From SSSZ01 sp036732025 (GTDB taxonomy: Bacteria; Pseudomonadota; Gammaproteobacteria; Burkholderiales; Rhodocyclaceae), in NCBI GenBank assembly GCA_036732025.1, contig DAINDE010000011.1, forward strand, positions 1-64,000: DNA of 64,000 bases, in the 5' to 3' direction. Positions 8,689 through 14,867 of this stretch are shown one piece after another. Made by a program: the position numbers and the translations under genes. Every line of letters starts with the position of its first letter. The stretch's first letter is position 1. A model generated the notes under the pieces. The model did not search any database, was not told the DNA's origin, and was given only the letters and a program-made list of their open reading frames with translations.

Positions 8689-9768
8689 TCACGCCAGCGG
8701 CGCCACCGCCTTGATCTGCGCCCACAGGCGCAGGCCGGGTTCCACTGCCAGTTCCCGCCGGGAGCGTTCGGAAATCCTTGCCAGCAGACGGCTTTCGCCG
8801 ACCTGGAGCTGGATGAGCACATGCCCGGGCTGGTGGGTGGGGGCGAGGGCCGTTACCGTGGCCGGCAGCAGGTTCGTGATGCTGGTGCCGAGGGGGCGTT
8901 CCAGGGCCAGGCTGACGTCCCGGGCGTAGATGCGGCAGCGCAGGCGGGTGCCGGCGGTCTCGGGGCGCTGGGCGATGAGGATGTGGCCGCCGGGGAATTC
9001 CAGGCGGGAGAGATGGTCGGGTTCGTGGCTGGCGAGCACGGTGTCGAGGACGACGCCGGCGTTGTCGGAAAAGGCCGCCGGGAGGTCGATGCGGGCCAGG
9101 GTTTCGCCCAGGGGGCCGCTGGCCGCCACCCGGCCGCCGTCGAGGAGGACCAGATGGTCCGCCAGGCGGGCCACCTCGCCAGGGGCGTGGCTGACGTAGA
9201 TGACCGGGATGGAGAGTTCGCCGTGGAGCCGCTCCAGGTAGGGCAGGATTTCCCGCTTGCGCTTCAGGTCGAGGGCGGCCAGGGGCTCGTCCATGAGCAG
9301 CAGGCGCGGCGTGGCGAGCAGGGCCCGGGCGATGGCCACCCGCTGGCGCTCGCCGCCGGAAAGGCCCGCCGGGCGGCGTTCCAGCAGGCCGCCGATGCCC
9401 AACAGCTCGGCCACCGCCTCGGTGCGGAAGGCGCGGTGGTCGGCCGGGATGCGCCTCATGCCGAATTCCATGTTGGCGCGCACGGACAGGTGCTCGAAGA
9501 GGCTCGCCTCCTGGAACACGTAGCCCAGTGCCCGGCGGTGGGTGGGCACGAAGTGGCCGCGGGCGTCGTCCTGCCAGACCTCCTCGCCGATGGCGACGTA
9601 GCCGCCGGGCGCCCGCTCCAGGCCCGCCAGGGCGCGCAGGAAGGTGGTCTTGCCGCAGCCGGAGGGGCCGAAGAGGGCGGTGATGCCGCGCCCGGGCAGG
9701 GCGAGATCGACGTCGAGGCAAAATTCGCTCCGGTCGATGCGGAAGCGGGCGCGGATGCCGTCGCTCAT
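8689..9768 (-). CDS. modC: Molybdate ABC transporter ATP-binding protein ModC
   Basis: A 359-residue ATPase. Walker A is GPSGCGKTT (residues 34-42), the ABC signature is LSGGERQR, and Walker B is LLLMDEPLAALD. The last third is a TOBE domain (LGTSITNLLPATVTAL...LQVGESRLLARI) that binds oxyanion, as in ModC. The start overlaps the end of modB by four bases (ATGA), indicating coupling. ModC powers uptake of molybdate through ModB from the periplasmic binder ModA, supplying Mo for FeMo-cofactor and molybdopterin enzymes. The operon is modE-modA-NifX-like-modB-modC. Confidence 0.95.
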   Translation of the reverse strand: MSDGIRARFRIDRSEFCLDVDLALPGRGITALFGPSGCGKTTFLRALAGLERAPGGYVAIGEEVWQDDARGHFVPTHRRALGYVFQEASLFEHLSVRANMEFGMRRIPADHRAFRTEAVAELLGIGGLLERRPAGLSGGERQRVAIARALLATPRLLLMDEPLAALDLKRKREILPYLERLHGELSIPVIYVSHAPGEVARLADHLVLLDGGRVAASGPLGETLARIDLPAAFSDNAGVVLDTVLASHEPDHLSRLEFPGGHILIAQRPETAGTRLRCRIYARDVSLALERPLGTSITNLLPATVTALAPTHQPGHVLIQLQVGESRLLARISERSRRELAVEPGLRLWAQIKAVAPLA

Positions 9769-10439
9769 GGCCGCCGCCCCCGCTGCGGGTTGAGGGTGTA
9801 CAGGGCGAGCAGCACCAGGAAGCTGAACACCACCATGCCCCCCGCCAGCCAGTGAGCCTGGGCGTATTCCAGGGCCTCCACGTGGTCGTAGATCTGCACC
9901 GAGACGACCCGGGTCTTGTCCGGGATGTTGCCGCCGATCATCAGCACCACGCCGAATTCGCCCACGGTGTGGGCGAAGCCGAGGATGGCGCCGGTCACCA
10001 GCCCGGGGCGGGCCAGGGGCAGGGCCACCGACCAGAAGGTGTCCCAGGGGCCGGCGCGCAGGGTGGCGGCGGCCTCCAGGGGGCGTTCGCCGATGGCCTC
10101 GAAGGCGTTCTGCACCGGCTGCACGACGAAGGGCATGGAATAGAGCACGGAGGCCACCACCAGGCCGGGGAAAGTGAAGGGCAACACCCCCAGGCCGAGG
10201 GCCTGGGTGAGTTGGCCGACGGGGCCGTTGGGGCCCAGGGCCACCAGCAGGTAGAAGCCCAGCACCGTGGGCGGCAGCACGATGGGCAGGGCCACCACGG
10301 CGCCGACGGCGGCCTTGAGCCGGGAGCGGGTGCGGGCCAGCCACCAGGCGAGCGGCGTGCCGATGAGCAAGAGCAGGACCGTGACCACGAAGGCCAGCTT
10401 GAGGGTCAGCCAGACGGCGGAAAGATCCTGGGGCGCCAT
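9765..10439 (-). CDS. modB: Molybdate ABC transporter permease ModB
   Basis: A 224-residue inner-membrane permease with about five hydrophobic segments, starting LTLKLAFVVTVLLLLIGTPLAWWLA. The cytoplasmic coupling loop EAAATLRAGPWDTFWSVALPLARPGLVTGAILGFAHTVGEFGVVLMIGG is the conserved EAA motif that docks onto ModC. The length matches ModB. It lies three bases after the NifX-like gene and overlaps modC by four bases. Confidence 0.95.
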   Translation of the reverse strand: MAPQDLSAVWLTLKLAFVVTVLLLLIGTPLAWWLARTRSRLKAAVGAVVALPIVLPPTVLGFYLLVALGPNGPVGQLTQALGLGVLPFTFPGLVVASVLYSMPFVVQPVQNAFEAIGERPLEAAATLRAGPWDTFWSVALPLARPGLVTGAILGFAHTVGEFGVVLMIGGNIPDKTRVVSVQIYDHVEALEYAQAHWLAGGMVVFSFLVLLALYTLNPQRGRRP

Positions 10440-10442
10440 GAA

Positions 10443-10835
10443 TCAGTGACGGGAGAAGAGATCCCGCAGTTTACACAGCGTCGTGGTGATGTCGAAACGG
10501 GGGTCGGGCAGGGCCTCGCCGGCCAGGATGCGGGTGATGGCCACGGCCGGGTCAGCCTCGCCGGTGAGCAGCACCTCGGCGCCCCGCTTCTTCATGTGGC
10601 GGATGAAGCCGTCGCCGGCACTGCCGGCCACCACGATATCGACGCCGTCGAGGGGGTGGGGGCGGTCGTCCGCGAAGACGTGGAGCACCTCCTCCTTGGC
10701 CAGGTCGATGCGCTGCGGCGCCGGCAGCAACTGGCTGGAGCGGTGCTGGGAAAGATCGTAGAGCAGCCAGTGGCGAGCCTGGCCGGCGTGGCCGCTGACG
10801 GTGGTGAAATCCTTGGTGGCGATGGCGATCTTCAT
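10443..10835 (-). CDS. NifX/NifB-type dinitrogenase cofactor-binding domain protein in the mod operon
   Basis: A 130-residue single-domain protein of the family that binds nitrogenase iron-molybdenum cofactor or its precursors (NifX, NafY core, C-terminal domain of NifB). It starts with MKIAIATKDFTTVSGHAGQARHW and contains the glycine/alanine-rich core VDIVVAGSAGDGFIRHMKKRGAEVLLTGEADP. It lies between modA and modB and is almost contiguous with modB, so it is made with the molybdate transporter. I infer a role in holding Mo or a Mo-Fe-S species between uptake and cofactor assembly. It is distinct from the nifX downstream of nifN. Confidence 0.85.
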   Translation of the reverse strand: MKIAIATKDFTTVSGHAGQARHWLLYDLSQHRSSQLLPAPQRIDLAKEEVLHVFADDRPHPLDGVDIVVAGSAGDGFIRHMKKRGAEVLLTGEADPAVAITRILAGEALPDPRFDITTTLCKLRDLFSRH

Positions 10836-10898
10836 GGGAGCCTCAGGTCAGGAAGGGGAAAGGGGGCGTCGCGTTCTGCGGCGGCGGAGATGGCGGCC

Positions 10899-11651
10899 TC
10901 AGCGCAGGTCGTAGCCGTAGGACTGGATGACGGCCCGGGCACGGTCGCCCTTGAGGTAATCGAGGAGCGCCCTGGCCGCGGGGTTGCGCATGCCCCTGGC
11001 GAGCACCACGGCGTCCTGCAGGATGGGCTGGTGCAGGCTGGCCGGCACGATCCAGGCGGAACCGCCGCTCACCTTGCTCTCCTTGTAAACCTGGGAGAGG
11101 GCGACGAAGCCCAGCTCGGCGTTGCCGGTGGCGACGAACTGGTAGGTCTGGGCGATGTTCTCGCCCTGGACGAATTTCGCCTGCAGGGCCGGCAGGACGC
11201 CCAGCTTGCCCATGGCCTCGAGGGCGGCGGCGCCGTAGGGGGCGGTCTTGGGGTTGGCGATGGCGAGGTGCTTGAAATCACCCTTCTTCAGGATGTCGCC
11301 CTTGCCGTCCACCAGGCCTTCCCGGGCTGACCACAGCACCAGCTTGCCGACGGCGTAGGTGAAGCGGGTGCTGGGGGCGGCCAGGAGTTCCTTTTCCAGG
11401 CGGGCCGGCGTCTCGTCGTCGGCGGCGAGCAGCACTTCGAAGGGGGCGCCGTTGGCGATCTGGGCGTAGAACTTGCCGGTGGCACCGAAGGCCAGGACCG
11501 CCTTGTGGCCGGTGGCCTTCTCGAAATCGGCGGCGATGGCCTGCATGGGGGCGGTGAAATTGGCGGCGACGGCCACCTGGACCTGATCGCCCCGGGCGGC
11601 GCCGCAGAGCAGGGCGAGGCAGATGGCAAGGGCGGGGCGGAAAAGCGGCAT
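10899..11651 (-). CDS. modA: Periplasmic molybdate-binding protein ModA
   Basis: A 250-residue protein with a short signal peptide (MPLFRPALAICLALLCGAARG, cleavage after ARG). The mature start VQVAVAANFTAPMQAIAADFEKATGHK and the motif FGATGKFYAQIANGAPFEVLLAADDETP are hallmark ModA oxyanion-binding sequences. It follows modE by 22 bases, and a 63-base gap separates it from the NifX-like gene. It delivers molybdate (or tungstate) to ModBC. Confidence 0.95.
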   Translation of the reverse strand: MPLFRPALAICLALLCGAARGDQVQVAVAANFTAPMQAIAADFEKATGHKAVLAFGATGKFYAQIANGAPFEVLLAADDETPARLEKELLAAPSTRFTYAVGKLVLWSAREGLVDGKGDILKKGDFKHLAIANPKTAPYGAAALEAMGKLGVLPALQAKFVQGENIAQTYQFVATGNAELGFVALSQVYKESKVSGGSAWIVPASLHQPILQDAVVLARGMRNPAARALLDYLKGDRARAVIQSYGYDLR

Positions 11652-11673
11652 GGCGGGTTCTCCCGGTCGGCGG

Positions 11674-12492
11674 TTACTGGTAGAGGCAGAGGATGACGGC
11701 GGAAGCCTTGAACACGGCGCAGGCCCGCTGGCCCACGGCCAGGCCGAGGCGCTCGACGCTGTCGTGGGTGACCACGGCGCAGATGGATTTGCCGCCGGGC
11801 ATGGCCAGGGTGACTTCCGAATTGACCGGGCCCGCGAAGATGCGGGTGATCTCGCCCCACAGGTGGTTGCGGGCGGTGGTACGCAGGTTGGGGTCGGTGA
11901 GCAGCAGCACCGACGAGGATTTCACCAGGGCGGAAACCTCCATGCCGATGGCCAGCCCCAGGGTCTCTGCGGATTCGCGGGTGATGATGGCCACCAGTTC
12001 GTGGTCCGGGTCCAGCCGGAGGCGCACCTCGAAATCCACGTCGCCTTCGCGCAGGCCACAGACGGTGCCGGCAAACTGGTTGCGGGCGCTGGTCTTCATG
12101 GACATGCGCCGGAGCAACTGGCGAAACTGCTGGAAATCCCCGCCCTGCTCGTCGTTCATGCGCTCGGCGAGGCGGTCGAGGGCGGCCTGGTATTCCGCTT
12201 CCAGGGCGCGGTAGAGGGCGATCACCTTGCGTCCGTGGTCGGTGAGGGTGGTGCCGCCGCCGTGCTTGCCGCCGGCGGACCGCACCACCAGGGCCTGGTC
12301 GGCCAGGTTGTTCATGGCGTCGATGGCGTCCCAGGCGGCCTTGTAGGAAAGGGGCACGGCCTTGGCTGCCTGGGAGATGGAGCCGTGGCGATCGATGGCT
12401 TCCAGCAGGCGGATGCGGGTATCGCCGAGGAAGGTGCCGAATTCGGTGTCCACTTCCAGCTTGCCGCGCAGCTTGTGATGCATCTGGTCCAT
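11674..12492 (-). CDS. modE: Molybdate-responsive regulator ModE
   Basis: A 272-residue regulator with an N-terminal LysR-like winged helix (TRIRLLEAIDRHGSISQAAKAVPLSYKAAWDAIDAMNN, about 25-65) followed by two C-terminal TOBE/Mop domains, each starting with a TSARNQF/TTARNHL-type motif and ending with SALVKSSSVLL or ACAVFKASAVIL. Molybdate-bound ModE dimers repress mod operons. The ATG giving MDQMHHKLRGK matches the usual ModE length; the reading frame stays open further upstream but has no ribosome site there. It is first in the mod operon, and ModE-like boxes lie just upstream, so autoregulation is likely. Confidence 0.92.
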   Translation of the reverse strand: MDQMHHKLRGKLEVDTEFGTFLGDTRIRLLEAIDRHGSISQAAKAVPLSYKAAWDAIDAMNNLADQALVVRSAGGKHGGGTTLTDHGRKVIALYRALEAEYQAALDRLAERMNDEQGGDFQQFRQLLRRMSMKTSARNQFAGTVCGLREGDVDFEVRLRLDPDHELVAIITRESAETLGLAIGMEVSALVKSSSVLLLTDPNLRTTARNHLWGEITRIFAGPVNSEVTLAMPGGKSICAVVTHDSVERLGLAVGQRACAVFKASAVILCLYQ

Positions 12493-12498
12493 GATTGT

Positions 12499-12522
12499 CG
12501 TAATAGTGTTGTATATATAACG
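12499..12522 (-). promoter_or_regulatory. ModE-binding box upstream of modE
   Basis: An imperfect inverted repeat, CGTAATA then ten bases then TATAACG, matches the known ModE operator half-site CGTTATA/TATAACG with one mismatch. It ends 7 bases before the modE start codon, so bound ModE would block the mod operon promoter. A further TATAGCG half-site lies at about 12528-12534. Confidence 0.65.
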
Positions 12523-12630
12523 ATTACTATAGCGCACACGATTCGCCCTCGGCCAGCGGGAAATTGGTGCTACCGCTATGGTTGATCGCATCGTTCGCCT
12601 TGCCCTATCCTGTCGCTAACCCGACAAACA

Positions 12631-12657
12631 ATCGCTGTTTCCGTAGTGATATAGCGA
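12631..12657 (+). promoter_or_regulatory. Second ModE-like box upstream of the molbindin gene
   Basis: ATCGCT at one end and TATAGCGA at the other form an inverted repeat of the other known ModE half-site type (ATCGCTATA). It lies about 40 bases before the molbindin start, so ModE probably controls this divergent gene as well as the mod operon. Confidence 0.55.
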
Positions 12658-12695
12658 AAACCGGGCCAGCCTCGGCAACCGTTTCGGAGACCATC

Positions 12696-13124
12696 ATGAA
12701 GGTCAGCGCACGCAACGTTTTCGCGGGAACCATCACCGCCCTTTCCGCCGGCCCGGTCAACGCCCAGGTCGAACTGACCACCCCGGGTGGCGACCGCATC
12801 GTCGCCGTCGTCACCAGCGGCAGCGTGGAATCCCTCGGCCTTGCCGTCGGCCGGGCGGCCACGGCCTACGTCAAGGCACCCTGGGTCATGGTCCTCGCCG
12901 GCACCGGCGACCTACGCTTCTCCGCCCGCAACCAGTTGGCGGGTAGGGTTTCCGTCCTGCACAAGGGGGCGGTCAATAGCGAGGTCGGCATCACCCTGCC
13001 CGGCGGCACCGCCGTCTTCGCCATCATCACCAACGAGGCGGTCATGGAACTGGGGCTGAAGGAAGGCGCCGCCGCCACCGCCCTCATCAAGGCCAGCCAC
13101 GTCGTCCTCGGCGTTTCCGCCTGA
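12696..13124 (+). CDS. mop: Molbindin: tandem Mop/TOBE-domain molybdate-storage protein
   Basis: A 142-residue protein made of two consecutive Mop domains: KVSARNVFAGTITAL... (residues 2-69) and RFSARNQLAGRVSVL... (about 73-140), each ending in an A-x-x-K-A-[PS]-x-V-[MV]-L motif. There is no DNA-binding or transport domain, so it is a free molbindin that oligomerises and binds several molybdate ions in the cytoplasm. The ATG giving MKVSARN is the family start. It is divergent from modE across the ModE boxes. Its role is probably a Mo buffer for nitrogenase cofactor synthesis. Confidence 0.92.
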   Translation: MKVSARNVFAGTITALSAGPVNAQVELTTPGGDRIVAVVTSGSVESLGLAVGRAATAYVKAPWVMVLAGTGDLRFSARNQLAGRVSVLHKGAVNSEVGITLPGGTAVFAIITNEAVMELGLKEGAAATALIKASHVVLGVSA

Positions 13125-13218
13125 AGGGGAGGAAAAAGCGAACCCGGTCGCCCGGGTTCGAAACCGGCGTTCAGGAGGACGCCGGAGGAGAGAGACGAAG
13201 GCGACGCCCGGGGGCCGG

Positions 13219-13521
13219 TCAGGCGTCGAAATGCAGGGCCAGGCTGGCCAGCAGGCGTTGCAGGGGGATGTTCTCCTCGCTTTCCAGGATGCCCGGCACC
13301 GGGTGCGGGTATTCGAAGAAGACGCCGTAGGTGCCGGGCTTCTGCCCGTGCAGGAAGACGTGGGCGCGCAGGCGTTCCAGTTCGGCGTGGCGCAGGGTGA
13401 CCATGCCGGGGTCGCCGCCGTCGGGGACGATGTCGCAGGCGGTGCCCAGCCGCTCGTCGATGGAAACGAGGGCGCGGCGCAGGGCGCGATCCTTGGGCAT
13501 GGCCCAGGGGTTGGCATTCAT
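13219..13521 (-). CDS. Hypothetical protein, last gene of the ferredoxin-nifZ-flavodoxin operon
   Basis: A 100-residue protein whose start overlaps the flavodoxin stop by four bases (ATGA), so it is coupled to flavodoxin synthesis and under the same NifA/sigma-54 promoter. It has one Cys (GTACDIVP), no membrane segment, an acidic and proline-containing C-terminal half (FFEYPHPVPGILESEENIPLQ) and a helical end (RLLASLALHFDA). I do not recognise the family. Position suggests a nitrogen-fixation or flavodoxin-associated role; no activity can be inferred. Confidence 0.75.
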   Translation of the reverse strand: MNANPWAMPKDRALRRALVSIDERLGTACDIVPDGGDPGMVTLRHAELERLRAHVFLHGQKPGTYGVFFEYPHPVPGILESEENIPLQRLLASLALHFDA

Positions 13522-14051
13522 GGTGTCATCTCCCCTTTGATCTGGGCCAGCCAGGCGTCGAGGCGGCCTTCGGTCAGCGCCGGCTGGTGGTGCTGGTCGA
13601 GGGCGAGGCCGAGGAAGTGGTCGCCGTCGAGGGCCAGGGAAGCGTTGAATTCGTAGCCGGCGGCGGGCCAGCGGCCCACCACCCGGGCGCCCCGGGCGAC
13701 GACGGCGTCGTGGAGGAGGCCGATGGCGTCCACGAATTCGTCAGGATATTTCTTCTGGTCGCCGAGGCCGAAGATGGCCACGGTCTTGCCGCTGAGGTCG
13801 GCGCCCGCCAGTTGGGGCAGGAACTCCTCCCAGCTTGGCTGGGCGAGCCCGGTGGACTGCCCGGGCAGCTCGCCGTCGCCGAGGGTGGGGCTGCCCAGGA
13901 TGAGGGCATCGTGGGCCAGGAAGTCCGCGAGACTGGTGCGGCCGATGTTGGCTGGTGCCGCCGCCGCTTCCCCCAGCTTCCTGGCGATCTGCTTGGCCAC
14001 CAGCCGGGTGCGGCCGGTGTCGGTGCCGAAGAAGATGCCGATGGCGCCCAT
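13518..14051 (-). CDS. Flavodoxin (nif-associated)
   Basis: A 177-residue long-chain flavodoxin. The FMN phosphate loop is FFGTDTGRTRLVAKQ near the N-terminus; further FMN-binding segments are LILGSPTLGDGELPGQ and FGLGDQKKYPDEFVDA. It is in one operon with a [2Fe-2S] ferredoxin and nifZ behind a NifA-dependent promoter, so it is probably the low-potential electron donor to nitrogenase reductase, equivalent to NifF. It could be filled with electrons by the Rnf complex encoded nearby. The symbol nifF is plausible but not proven from sequence. Confidence 0.92.
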   Translation of the reverse strand: MGAIGIFFGTDTGRTRLVAKQIARKLGEAAAAPANIGRTSLADFLAHDALILGSPTLGDGELPGQSTGLAQPSWEEFLPQLAGADLSGKTVAIFGLGDQKKYPDEFVDAIGLLHDAVVARGARVVGRWPAAGYEFNASLALDGDHFLGLALDQHHQPALTEGRLDAWLAQIKGEMTP

Positions 14052-14052
14052 G

Positions 14053-14322
14053 TCAGCTCCTTGCCGGCTCGTCCTGGGTGAGTTCCTCGGGCAGGCAGCC
14101 GACGGGGTTGCCGAGGGTGCCGTCGGGGCCGGACTCGAAGCGGACCAGGTAGATTTCGCGGCTGGGGTCGATTTCCGAGTGGCCGTAATGGACCACCACG
14201 CCCCGGGCGCCGACGGGGGCGATGAGGCCTTCCTCCTCCTCGACGCCGGGCATGCCGCCGTCGTTGAGGATGTCCTCGGCGGCGAAGACCATGTCGCCGA
14301 TGTCGTACTGGACGCTCGCCAT
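14053..14322 (-). CDS. nifZ: NifZ-family nitrogen fixation protein
   Basis: An 89-residue protein with the NifZ pattern: YDIGDMVFAAEDILNDGGMPG, an RGVVVHYG strand, IYLVRFE and a final VGCLPEELT. NifZ helps P-cluster maturation of the MoFe protein. The size matches the core of NifZ (80-150 residues). It is separated by four bases from the ferredoxin gene upstream and one base from the flavodoxin downstream, all behind the same sigma-54 promoter. Confidence 0.88.
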   Translation of the reverse strand: MASVQYDIGDMVFAAEDILNDGGMPGVEEEEGLIAPVGARGVVVHYGHSEIDPSREIYLVRFESGPDGTLGNPVGCLPEELTQDEPARS

Positions 14323-14326
14323 GGCC

Positions 14327-14656
14327 TCAGCTCCACACGTCGGCGGGGGCCTTCAGGCGCTCCACCGGCTGGTCGAACATCAGGTGCTCGTCGATGATGG
14401 TGGCCACGTCCTCCGGCTTGATGCCGGTGTACATGAAGCCTTCGGGGTACACGATGGCGCTGGGACCCAGGTGGCAGGGGCCGAGGCAGCCGGTGTTGGT
14501 GAGCTGGAAGCCGGAAGCCCACAGGTTGCGGCTGGTGAATTCGTCGGAAAAGGCCTGCCAGACCTGGCCGCAGCCCTTTTCCTGGCAGGAGCCGCGGGGA
14601 TGGCCCTGGGGACGGCCCTGGACGCAGACGAGAACGTGTTTTTTCGGTTTGGGCAT
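14327..14656 (-). CDS. Thioredoxin-like [2Fe-2S] ferredoxin
   Basis: A 109-residue protein of the thioredoxin-fold [2Fe-2S] ferredoxin family known from Clostridium and Azotobacter. Cluster ligands are probably Cys11 (LVCVQG), Cys24 (RGSCQEKGC) and the pair in TNTGCLGPCHLGP. It is the first gene of a NifA-activated operon with nifZ and flavodoxin, so it probably serves electron transfer or cluster delivery for nitrogenase. The ATG follows a GGAGAT ribosome site on the minus strand. Confidence 0.9.
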   Translation of the reverse strand: MPKPKKHVLVCVQGRPQGHPRGSCQEKGCGQVWQAFSDEFTSRNLWASGFQLTNTGCLGPCHLGPSAIVYPEGFMYTGIKPEDVATIIDEHLMFDQPVERLKAPADVWS

Positions 14657-14685
14657 GGAAATCTCCTGATGGACGCCTTTGCCAT

Positions 14686-14701
14686 TGCAAGGGAAATGCC
14701 A
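14686..14701 (-). promoter_or_regulatory. Sigma-54 promoter of the ferredoxin-nifZ-flavodoxin operon
   Basis: The minus strand reads TGGCATTTCCCTTGCA, which differs from the consensus TGGCAC-N5-TTGCA at one position and has the invariant GG-N10-GC spacing. It lies 30 bases upstream of the ferredoxin start codon and 43 bases downstream of a NifA site. Confidence 0.85.
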
Positions 14702-14744
14702 GGTAAAAGTCTTTATGATTCATTGGCTTGGGTTGTGTCGCCTG

Positions 14745-14760
14745 TGTCAGGTTTGCGACA
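14745..14760 (-). promoter_or_regulatory. NifA upstream activator site (ferredoxin operon)
   Basis: An exact TGT-N10-ACA site, reading TGTCGCAAACCTGACA toward the promoter. It lies 43 bases upstream of the -24 element, the usual distance for NifA acting on sigma-54 polymerase. The nifU site has an almost identical core in the same orientation relative to its promoter. Confidence 0.85.
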
Positions 14761-14867
14761 AATCAAGGCGGCGCGTTTTTTCCGGCCCGGGCTGTCACGG
14801 CGGTGCTAGACTGGCCCGCAGCCGGCAGATCGTGCCCGACAGCGAGCACCGGTCGAGATGGGGAGGA

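Noticed and set aside
5709..8822. A 1037-codon open frame on the minus strand.
   Set aside because: It runs antisense through the MORN/C13, Fe-S and WYL genes, has low-complexity Arg/Gly/Pro composition and no domain. It is a by-product of high GC content.
12493..12591. Upstream extension of ModE by 33 codons.
   Set aside because: It reads through the ModE box and encodes no conserved sequence; the ATG at 12492 gives the normal ModE length.
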